Made by a program: the position numbers and the translations under genes
From: Arion vulgaris
Lineage: Eukaryota; Mollusca; Gastropoda; Stylommatophora; Arionidae
Direction of reading: 5' to 3'
Assembly (NCBI GenBank): GCA_020796225.1
Contig: CM036767.1
Span: forward strand, 19,529,927 to 19,593,926
DNA: 64,000 nt
Notes under the pieces: model-generated
Seen by the model: the letters and a program-made list of their open reading frames with translations, nothing else
Database searches by the model: none
What the model was told of the DNA's origin: nothing
Shown: piece by piece, positions 25,501 to 37,500 of the stretch
Layout: each line of letters opens with the position of its first letter
Position numbering within the stretch: the stretch's first letter is position 1

Positions 25501-28500
25501 GTGCAATTTGTTCATGAGATCCCTATAATTGTTGTAGGAGCTACGGAGTTCTTGCGTTGTTCAACACTCTCCGCAGATGGCGTGCGATCTCTACCGATAG
25601 GGACGGGGACATATGGGGAAACCCGCTGCAGTGGAGGCAATCCTTCGCATATGGACCCTTTTTCAGTGATTGTGAGATAAACATATAATTGTATGTTAAG
25701 ATGGTTAGGTCCAGTGGCGGCTCGTCATTAGGGGCCAGTGGGGCCGGACCCCACCAAAAATAATGTGTATTTATTATTTTATAAATTAAATATAACTAAC
25801 CTAAAACCATGATTTTTTCGAAAATTGTGTCTGGCCCCACCAACAAAAATAAGCACGATGCGCCACTGGTTAGGTCAATGTCTAAAGCTTGACTGTATTG
25901 TTGTAATATTGAACTGTCATGTCCCTAGCCTCCGATATTCAAACCCATCATCACGTCCATGCATGAGATAGAACATGACGTCAATGCGCCTACCGGTTCG
26001 GCCTGCATTAAATTTGTACCAAGGACCACGCAGATCAACTACATCGACGTCAATCCTGGAACTGGGTATTGTATAACAGCTGTATCTCAAATTTGTGAAT
26101 ACTTCACATTTGTGTATCATCACAATAGCTTGTTAGCTAGTTCTCGTAGTTAGCTAGTTAGCTTGTTAGTTATTTAATTAGTTAGCAAATTAACTAGCTA
26201 GTTACCTAGTTTGTTTAGTAACGAGTTAGTCAGTTTTCTAGTTAACTATTTAACTAGTCAGCTAGCTAGTTAGCAAATCAGTTGACTAGTTTGTTAATTA
26301 ACTAGTTTAGTTAGTTAGACAGCTAACGTTCGTTTGTTAACTCGTTAGTTATTTACTTACTTAGTTAATTAACAGAGCCAATGTCACAGAAAACCGGAAA
26401 TACTCAATATGTATTCAGTCTCTTTCATTAATGCTGATAGTTCCAATAACTTGCCTTATTGGTTCTCGCAGGGGTTATTTCCGACTAATACGATACTTGA
26501 TGTCTAAATCACGTCCCCGTTTTTGTTCACGTCATCATTATGAAGAAGGATATGCTGTAGAGACCTCAGTATATTTTCCCAATTCAGATCAAATTTGTCA
26601 ACTTAACTGATTCAGTACCAGGTTTTTTCACCTCTGGACGGAATTATTTTTTTAGCTTCAAAATATTGCACACATACTTTAGTTAAATTAAAATATTGTT
26701 TCTAAATATGATTTAAAGTTGAACTTATTATATATCAAATTAAAGATAAATGATTGTACTTTCATAAAATATTTATTGTATGCGAAAATATAATGTTGTG
26801 TTGACTGTGCATGACAAATATTAGCATGTAATAAAAAATTAATTGAAATTGTGAGAACAAAAATCCAACTTACCAAGGGCCTTGAGGAACAATATGGTGA
26901 ATAAATCAGTGTAACTGCTCTCTTTATATAAGTAATCCATTTATGAATACACAAAAATTAAGAAAATATTGACGGAATATATGGTTTACTAACTGTTCGC
27001 AAATTAGCAACACGACCATCTGGAACCTGACTGGGGCAACGCCCTCTCGCAGCTGGTTGGGAAACACTACTAGTATTATTTAAATTATTAATAATCGACG
27101 TATTTAAATCACAAACTTCTGTGTCATCAGAATCAGAAGCTTCACTATCTTCACTATCAGTATCTACATCTTCATGCAACTAATCTCGCGCTTCTGCAGC
27201 TGTAAAACGTGCAGAACGAGCTGATAACAAACCATTTCTAGACTCTGAATTGTTAGACATTATTTTTAATCACAGGGTAACTTGAAAACGAAAATTAAAC
27301 TTGGTTTCACTTCTGATTCTAGTCAAAACCACGATGTTGTGATTTGGTTATCGTTAGTACTTCCTTTCTACTTAGTTTCCGGTTGATATAAAACTACAAT
27401 CGGAGTGAAAATTAATAAAAACTCAACGCAATAGTAGCCGTCTTTTAAAAGACGCTTGGGACACGCAGATAAGAAATATGTGCACTAGAGTGTTCCACGG
27501 GACTGAATCAGTTAAGAGCTATAGAACAACAAACTAACATAATATTGATGACCATTTCAATCAATCAATCAATCAATCAATCGATCGATTGATCAAAGTA
27601 ACGAAAACAGAATTGCATATGATTCAATACTACAATTTAATTTGTGTAGGCTTCCATCATAGTTTATTTTATTGATAAACTTACAAATAATTCTTCTTCT
27701 TCTTCTTCTTCTTCTTCTAATGCAAACACTCTAATATAACAACTTGAATATATTTAACTGATTGCGTACGAGCCATCGCTTTAAAGATCCCCAAGGCTTA
27801 TCGTAGGGACGTATCGTCGTTTTAAAGATTGGACATATTTTGTTGATAAACTTACACAAAATTGTTATTTTCTTCTAATGCAAACACTGCCATAAAATAA
27901 CTTGAATATATTTAAGGAAAAATGGGGGTTGTTAGCAGCTTCATAGAGTTTGTCCTAAAATGGTATAAGTGGCCACATCCCTCTGTAGTCATAAGTCTGT
28001 CCAGCTTAAGTGGAAGTTCCCGGAAACCATCCCACTGCAGTCCCGTGAAATAAAAAAAATCGTGGCATATCCTTTACAGGACGTAGCCATTAACCACAGT
28101 AAACGAGTCGTTGATTTTCTAGGCACCACTTATACGTTCAATAGTTTGCCATTGCTTTATGAACGTCACGTGACCCTTGCATTCCAGTATTATTAGATAA
28201 AGATGCATTCCTTTTAGAAACATGCTTATATTTACTTATTCCTCTCCGCTCCTCGTGGAGCATAGGGCCTCAACAGTTGTTTGCCACTCTTCTCAGTCTC
28301 TGGCTGTTTTCTTTATGGTCTCCCAGGATAGTCGAGCACTCTTCAGTTCTCCAAGAAGACTTCGTCTCCGGGTCTGTTTAGGCGTTCTCTTTTGTTTTCC
28401 TGCGGGTTCCACTCATGTGCTTGTCTAGTAACACTCGATTGTGTTTTCCGTAGGGTATGCCCGACCCATCACCATTTTTTTCCTCTTGACCTGTGTCATC

Positions 28501-31500
28501 ATGGGTTCCTGCCCGGTTCTTATCCACAGGTCTGTGTTTGCAACTCTATCCTACCATCGTAGTCTGAAAATCCGCCGAAGACATCCGCTGACAAAGGTCT
28601 GAATCTTATTAGAAACATGCTTATATTGTGTCACAAATTAAGTGTTTGCGCCAGTACACGAAGAAGCTGAACATATTACTTTCCTATGTATAGTCAGTAT
28701 CAGTCTGGTTTCTTTCCAACTACAGAGAGTGGACACATATTGTCTAGTAAGACACAGACATGTACCGATTGGATGCTGATAAGTTTTTTGTGTCTTCAAT
28801 GTCTGTTCTGTGCACGATTCTGCATCTAGCAGACTTGGGGTTAGTTAACTCTCTTAGGAAGCGTGAACAGTAAAACTTAGTAGCCTCCTCGCCCGTGTGT
28901 TGCCGGGGCGCGCAAAGAGAGCAAGGAATAGTAACACTGTGACCTATAAGGCATGTCGTAAGAGGCAACTGAGGTAGGGGCCTAGGTAAGCTAACCTAGT
29001 AAATAAAAAGCATCGCAGAAATCGAATATGCTGGCCTACTTGGAGGAGCATAATAGGCACAACGTACAATCGCTCTTAGGCTCGAATCGCATACAAATCA
29101 TAAAGAGTGGTTAATAAGTGGTAAATAAGGGGCGCTTGAAGAAGAAGAAGTAGCCTCCTGATTTACCCGTAGAACACACGAGTCAACTTTACCTTTCAAT
29201 AGACTCGAGGTCAAAGGTTAACTAGGATCTGGCACGTCTACATGGATTGGATCCAATAGGTCAGGTTTGTTTCCCTACTTAGAAAGGCGAACTTGAATAA
29301 AAAACATTCTGAAACAGGAAGTGGTTGCCTACGTTCTGTAAACGCCTAACTGACACAATGAACTCACGCTTTAATGTGTACATCACATACAGACCACAAA
29401 GCGTAGTTTAACAAGTGGCTAATGTAGAGTAAACAATGTTTCCTTCGACATGAATTACAATTCAAGTGATAAACAGTTTTGTGTTGACACTTTAGCGACG
29501 ACCTTATGCATTTATGCGGTGCTGGCTGCTTTTTTTGTGGCGGTACGGCTGTTTCAATCTGGAATTAGTTCACACCACAGGAGACAGTTGTTAGAATTTC
29601 GTGTTATGTTCGTTGGCATAGGAGCGGAGCAATTATGGGGTGACCCGTTGCAGTAATGTTGGAGCCGTACATATGAACTATAAACGTTGCAGTGAAGTTG
29701 AAGCCGTACATATGAACTATAAACGTTGTAGTGAAGTTGAAGCCGTACATATGAACTATAAACGTTGTAGTGAAGTTGAAGCCGTACATATGAACTATAA
29801 ACGTTGCAGTGAAGTTGAAGCCGTACATATGAACTATAAACGTTGCGTAGTGAAGCTTATGAAGTGGGCCGTACATATGAACTATAAACGTTGTAGTGAA
29901 GTTGAAGCCGACATAACTATCGTTTTGAAGACTATAACTATAAACGTTGTAGTGAAGTTGAAGCCGTACATATGAACTATAAACGTTGCAGTGAAGTTGG
30001 TGCCGTACATATGAACAAAAAGTTATATAGGTCGCTTGCAGTGGTAGTTGAAGCCGTACATATGAAATATAAACGTTGCAGTGAAGTTGAAGCTGTACAT
30101 ATGAACTAAATACAGAGTAAACGAAGACAAAGAAGATACAATTTTGCAAAGAGAAAACCCCCGTTCATTTATTGTCACATCTGAATGAATGAAAATCGTG
30201 GCATATCCTTTAAGGACGTACCCATCAACAACAGTGAACGAGTCGTTGATTTTCTAGGCACCACTTATGAGTTAAGTAGTTTGCCATTCCTTTCTGAACG
30301 GTGAGGTCTATTTTGTCTTTTGTAAAAATCCAAGGGGACTAATTTGCTTCCAAACTTGCCCGCTGCTGAGTTTGAACCAGGTACGCTTGGGTTGGGATCG
30401 AGCCAACTACCGCTTAAGCTACAGAAATCTCCACAGAGGTAGAGATCGAGCTCCCTTGCCACATCTACTGAATTATACCGTAGCATTTTTTAAATATAAA
30501 ATCTGACTAGTAGAGGCTGTCTGAGTTGACTTGTTACACCTAACGGTATACAACGCTAACTTATTTATTCCCCAGATGTCATTCCAATGTTGGCATGCTT
30601 GATAAAGGCAAACAGGACGTTTCTATAGGGAAAGGCTGCGAATTCAAAGGAATCATCATGCATGAGCTTATTCATGCTATTGGCTTCTGGCACGAGCAAA
30701 GTCGTTCTGACAGAAACAACTTTGTTGATATTAACTTGAACAATGTGATAGCTAGTAGGTTGTATGTTAATATTAACTAAAACAATGTGATAGCTAGTAG
30801 GTTGTATGTTAATATTAACTAAAACAATGTGATAGCTAGTAGGTTGTATGTTAATATTAACTAGAACATGGTAAATATTGGTAGGTTGGAAGATTGGTCA
30901 TTGCTTCCGATTCTTCCCCTGGGGTTCTTAAAAAAAATTCTATATTCTTATCTTACAATAAAACTTGAAGCTAATGTGAATGATGTATCAGGTAGTAGCG
31001 TGTCCCTTCCGGAACATCACATTAATCACAGCCCACCTGAAAAGTTCTCTGTCTCTTGCAAGTTCTCCTGTCTCTTCTAGCGTCATGTTCAAGTTTCTTT
31101 GATGTCCTGCTGCCCCCTTCGTCTTGGTCGCCCGTTGCCACGCATTCCAGAAACCATTCCTCCATTACCCTTCCCTCCAAACTGCTGTGGCGTTTAATGT
31201 GGCCAAAATATTTCATCTTCCGGGACATGATATTATTTATGAGCCAATGCTCATGATATGCAGGTCTTGTAGGATGTCTTTGTTTCTTCTCTTCACTGTA
31301 CAGGATGTTCTAAGAACTTTGAATGATGTATACATATGTTATTTGTGTATACTTGTGTGTATGTATGCTATTATGTATGTATGTATTATGTTTCGTCTCA
31401 TATATTGATACACAATAAGCTTATAGCAAGTGTTTGTGCAAACACTGTTCTCCAGAACCGTACCTAATTATTCTGTGTCTAGCAAAACGAAGTGTTTGTG

Positions 31501-34500
31501 AAAACACAGTAAAGCTATTTTTTAAATAGCTGGCTGGTTGCGTTTGTAAGAACGCTCGTATTGTTGGGCTAGGCTAGGCAATGGGTGCCGTAAGAAATAA
31601 GGGTAAGTGGTTCGAAACCTGTATTTGGTAATTTGTTTTTTCCGGAGGTTCCTATACTTGTACACTGCCTATTTATTGATAGTACATCAGGGCAAGGATA
31701 GAGAACAGCTTGTGGAGGAACTTCAGTCAGAACTCGACCACATAGGTAGATGGTGCGTTGAAGCAGGAGCATTGGTCAACCCCACAAAAGCAGCGGTGAC
31801 ATGGTTCTCTTTAAACAACCACATCGTCAACACTCCAACACCATCTGTGGTTTTGTGTTCAGAGGTGGTGGAGCGGTCTCAGTCTATGAAATACCTGGGG
31901 CTGCGTTTTGATCGTAGTCTAGCTTTTACGGAACACATAGCTCATGTGATAATGAAGGCGAGGAAAGGTTTGCTGGCGATGAGGGTAATGGCTGCGGCGG
32001 ATTGTGAACAGCGCCATCTTTGTCTTTTATACCAGGGTCTGGTCCTTTCTGTGCTTGAGTATGCGCTGGCGATCCTGACTCTCAGTCATAGTCAGATAGA
32101 ACGACTGGAAAGAATGCAGAACGAGGCGATGCGCATTATACTTGGTTGCACTAAAGACACGTCGTGCAGGGCGATGCGCTATCTCCTTGACTATCCTACT
32201 ATGGAGTATAGAATACTGATGAGCCGTGCACGAGCATACCTTCGAGTCAATGCTGACACACAACATCCCTTGCACTTGGAAATAAAGAGACAAAAAGGAA
32301 ATAGGTTAAAAAGAGGACAATCTTGGATGGGTCAGGCCGAGGACTGTATTGAACAGGTGTGTACACTTGAAGATATTGATCCCGGTGAAGAATGGATACC
32401 AGTGCCAACAGGAATCGCTACATCCTTTTCTGTATGCATCGAACTTGATAAAGAATGCAGGCAACACAACCCACTTGTCGTGGAGGCAGAGGTTCAGGCA
32501 TTGATTTCTGAGAACGCATCTGAGCATGATGTAATCATTTATACGGATGGTTCAGTGATTCGACATGTGCGGAGCTCGTGGGCTTTCACTGCTCAGGTCA
32601 GAGGTGATGTTGTGAAGGAAGACAGTGGTGGTTTTGCCGTGACTACGAGCAGTCTCACTATGGAAATCATGGCGGTTACCAAAGCGATGATTTGGCTAGA
32701 ATCACAGACTTTTATCCATGCATGTTTTCTCAGTGACTCAATGAGTATGCTCAGGAAGATTGAAACAGGATGGGCTAGGAGACATTGGATAGAATCGCTG
32801 GGGAGGTCTCAGCTGACAAAGATCAGTTTTATTTTGTGCCAGGGCATGCAGGTGTAAGGGGAATGAACGTGCGGATAGGCTTGCAGGTATGGCTGCTGTC
32901 CAAAGCGGAGAGTAATGGACCAGGCTGATATTATAAATTCTAAGGAGAGAGAGGCGTGTACATGATTAACTAATGCGGTGAATCCACAAGCACTAACCAG
33001 ACTGCAAGAACAAGTTAAGTGTGGTGAGCGCGACAAGAACCTATGCTGGCAGACAAAGAAGAATTGAAACCAACAAAGAACCGAGTGGTTGAGTGCATAC
33101 TAGATGGACATACTGAGGGAGAGATCAGGAGACTTATGGACTAATTTGTTCGACGTGCAGTGATGTGATCCGAGACTAAACTAACTAAACTAAACTATTT
33201 ATTGATCATATTCTTTGCTTCTATTATTTCCCCTGGAGTTCTTAAAAACCCAACTCTTATTCTCTCTCGTTATATTAACTAAAAACAACGTGTTTCTTGA
33301 TTGATTGATTGATTGTACCATCATCATTGCACTTCGGTGAGTTACCATAATTCTCGATCTTTCTTACTCAGGAAGATTTCAGCGGTAGTGCACGAACTTG
33401 TAGCACCGTGAAGTCCCGATTAATTAAAAAGATAGTGAAGATATTTTATAGGATTTTATTTTTTGGAAAACTTTTTGTCTAATGAATTCTCCAGGGCAGC
33501 GATTTCAGCCTCTCTTTACGATTTTTAAGATGTCTCAAAACCGATATTTGTCTAATTCATTATACATTTGCAATTTGCGTGCGCTCGAAGTAACACAAAT
33601 TACGGAGCGAAATGGTTAATCTTGGCTGTTATGTTATATTGTACTGTTTCACATTTGAAATATAAAACTGTCAAACGTTTTTGTACGCTGAAATTGAACA
33701 CGTGACCTACGTTTTATCGCACGTCTCCGATAAGACTAGGAACTCGATCTCACCTACACTGAGATCAGGAATTTCTAGAAAATCTTCATTGCTCCACTCC
33801 ACGAAGAGAGACTGAATATCTTTAAACGGAGTATCGTATGTCAGTACCTTTGGAATGTACCTAAAGAAACTCACAGAAAACTGCAAGACCTTCATAAATG
33901 GAAGTTTACTGTAAATAGAGGACTGAGATGGTATGTAAGATTACAAACAGAACTCAGGGAAAGAACTAACAGGTCATGAGAAAGTTAAGAATTGAGCCTG
34001 CGATGAGATAAGGACACACATTGAAAGACCGAGGGAGCATTGCAAAACATGCATTGTTTTGAAACCGCAGGAAAAAGAGTAGGAAGGCCTGACAAACCTG
34101 GAGAAAAGAGCTGGAGGCTGATATTAAAAAGATAGGTAAAACATGGGAAGAATTGGAAGAGATGACAGGAGAGAGGGAGAGCTGGAAGAAGTTTGTTGAA
34201 GACCCGTGCTCCGCTGGGAGTTGAAAGGTGAAGAAGAAGACCTTTAGAATGATAATTTATTGTATGTCACTTTACTATATAACTGAGTTTGTTGTATGTT
34301 ACTTTACTATATAACTGAGTTTGTTGTATGTCACTTTACTATATAACTGAGTTTGTTGTATGTCACTTTACTATATAACTGAGTTTGATGTATGCCACTT
34401 TACTATATAACTGAGTTTGTTGTATGTCACTTTACTATATAACTGAGTTTGATATTAAATATATTTCATCGTTCTTTCTCCATTCTCAGAAGACCGGTTT

Positions 34501-37500
34501 GATTTTGATTTGCTGTCTACCTCTAGCAGCAACAACCTCAACGTTCCCTATGACTTTGGCTCCATCATGCACTACGAACCGTACGCATTTAGTATAGACA
34601 GAAGTATTCCAGTTCTCACTCCTAAAGCAGGTCTTGATCACGGTCTGAAGTTAGGACAGAGATTTGGTCTGTCCAAGTCTGATGTCACTAAAATACAGAG
34701 ATTATATGGATGTACTGAAGGTAGATGTTTTATGTTATGTATAATATATATGAATGTACTCGGCTCAAATGTGAAATATGTGTTGCTGTTTGGCTCGGAA
34801 ACGTAACGAATTCTGATCATCATCATCATCATCATCATCATCATCGTCATCATCAAATAGCTTGTTCTGAGTAGAACTTTACCATCTTAACAGTCCTTCG
34901 GAATTTCTCTCTCTCATAGGCCAGATGTCCAACCTCTGCAGCCGTCATGTTCAAACCATCAGTTACATCATGAATCCATCTTCTAAGTGATCTTTCTCTT
35001 CTCTTCTTTTTCGGGATACCTCCTTCCATGATGGTCTTCTCAGCCCTTCGTGTCTTTTTATATGTCCAAAATATTTCAATTTTCTTATTCTTATTTGTAG
35101 CATCAGCCAATTTTCTTTGATTTTGGGTTCTTTCTGGATAGATCTGTTTGTTCTCTTCTTTGTACAAGATATATGAGTTACCAAGTTAAATACAAATAAG
35201 ATTCATACATTTACCAACATATGTCTTTGGCGGATTCTCAGACTGAGATGGTATGACAGAGTTGCAAACACAGACCTGTGGATAAGAACAGGACAGGAAC
35301 CCATGATGACCCAGGTTAAGAGGTGAAAATAGCGATGGGTTGAGCATACCCTACGGAAGACAATGTCGAGTGTCACTGAACAAGCACTTGAAAGAACGAC
35401 AAGGAAAACGAACACTAGATCTGGTATCTAAATAGACTTGGGGATGAAGACTTCTTGAGAATATGAAGTGTGCAGGACTATCCTAACAGACCACAAAGAA
35501 AACTGCCAGAGACCGGGAAAAAGTGCGAACAACTGTTGAGGCCCTATGCTCCACGAGAAGTGGATAGGAATAAGTAAGTATGTGATGTACTGAAGGTATG
35601 TGGGTTATGCTATAGAGAATGTAGTGATGTACTGAAGGTATGGGGTTATGCTATAGAGATTGTAGTGATGTACTGAAGGTATGTGAGGTAGAGTATAGAG
35701 ATTGTAGTGATGTACTGAAGTTATGTGAGGTAGGATATAGAGATTGTAATGATATACTGAAGGTATGTGAGGTAGGATATAGAGATTGTAGTGATGTACT
35801 GAAGGTATGTGAGGTAGGGTATAGAGATTGTAGTGATGTACTGAAGGTATGTGAGGTATGATATAGAGATTGTAGTGATGTACTCATGGTATGTGCTGTA
35901 GATTTCATTTCAACATATTATAATGTTTCATGTAAACGATTTCTTTATTATTAAATTGTTTTTAAAGTTTGGTTTCATAATTTCAACATATATTCCACAG
36001 ATAACTCTCACGTAACAACGCCCCTACAGACAAGTAAGATTTGTGCTTAAACGTGTTCTTATTGAATTTATTTGAAATGATTCAGTGCAGTCCCTTAGGT
36101 ACTCACACAGAAGAGAGTCACTAGTAGTCTCTTATATATATGTAGGAGATGTATTGTCATTGCTTTTGTATTTGATAAAACTACAAGTACTTTGTTGTTA
36201 CGTGTTTCACCATTACTATATAGTTTTATTAAAGTCTTCCCTTATATCGATTTAAATATATATATACTGATTGATCGATTAATTGATAGGTACATCATCA
36301 ATGCACTTCGGTGAGTAACCATGTGTGCTCCGATTTCTTCCTTAAGGTAGATCTATCCTCACATAATAGAAAAAAAATGCCATTTGCCATTTTTAGTTTA
36401 TTGCATTTTTAGAAACTACATGCATTTGACTACAACTTCAAATTGTTTTGGAACGTCTAAATGCCTTCGTGTTTTCATTACATGCATGTTTATTGATCAC
36501 TCTTCACATTTCCTTACATACCATTGTTTACACTTAGTTACTATGTTTCTCACTCCACCCCCTCACATAAAATGCGATTTAATTCTGAAAATTGATTTAT
36601 AACAAGAACGATGACATATCCACTAAGGAACACTACTCTAATAATGTTAGATTCTCGCAGAAGTTCTCATGAAGACTGAATGAAACTAGTGGACACTTCT
36701 GAATGTAAAAATATTTTTTTTTAAACTTTTGAGGCATTGCTTTTGTCATTTGAAATGAACGTTGATTCATTGTTTGGAAGGTAAATTATACTAGCTAGAT
36801 ATTAATATTTAATTAAAAGTAGAATGGGTAACAAACAGAAGTCTGTAAATCAAATAAACGAAGATTCTGTGGCAACAAATATTCAAGGAAAAAACATGAG
36901 GTTTCAGTACCTGTTATTGATACAGCTGTAAAACCTTGCCCTTCTGCAGAGTAAGTTTCTCACAAGAACAATATTTATTGAATGAGCAGAATAGTAGACA
37001 TAATGGGTTTATCCTATTGAATGGATCATCTCTTCAACTTTCTTACTTCTACTATAAGATGTGATGTGTGCAGTCAATATACTGTGTCATGTGAACTGAA
37101 TCATAAGTCACGAAATGGATTCTCACATAACACTAAGGTGCACAAATTGTAATGAATGGGAGACAAAACTGGCAACTAGTGGAGAAGCAGAGACAAGTGG
37201 ACACAAAGAAGTGAATTTGAGATGGTGCAGCATCAATAATCAGTTATTTTCAAACTTGAGCTCCCAGTGGATACTATTCTGTAAAGCTGTAAAATCAAGG
37301 ACACCATTCGAATAAATTGTTCGGCGGTGAAGACATCAAAACAACACAGAAGAAGAAAACACTAGAGCCATCAGAAAGGCTTTCCTAGATACACAGAAGC
37401 CAGAGAAGGAGATATGTACACAACAGGTGGTCATTAGTAGCACTCTGATAAGTAAAATAGTGGAAAGTTTTCTTTTCAAGTTTCCCGTCAATTGTATTTT

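Noticed and set aside
26688..26954. 88-codon minus-strand frame within the piggyBac relic
   Set aside because: AT-rich, lacks any transposase motif, and follows the stop of the N-terminal remnant.
29604..30149. 181-codon minus-strand frame rich in Tyr/Phe repeats
   Set aside because: Produced by the 39-bp tandem repeat (a multiple of 3); no start context, splice sites or homology.
31681..32857. Host gene with an RNase H domain
   Set aside because: RT C-terminus fused to RNase H, target duplication and A-rich 3' tail show a truncated non-LTR retrotransposon.
35640..35861. Repetitive frame reading RDCSDVLKVCEV
   Set aside because: Translation of the 42-bp array next to an exon; the unit contains a splice donor, and it is intronic in the gene model.
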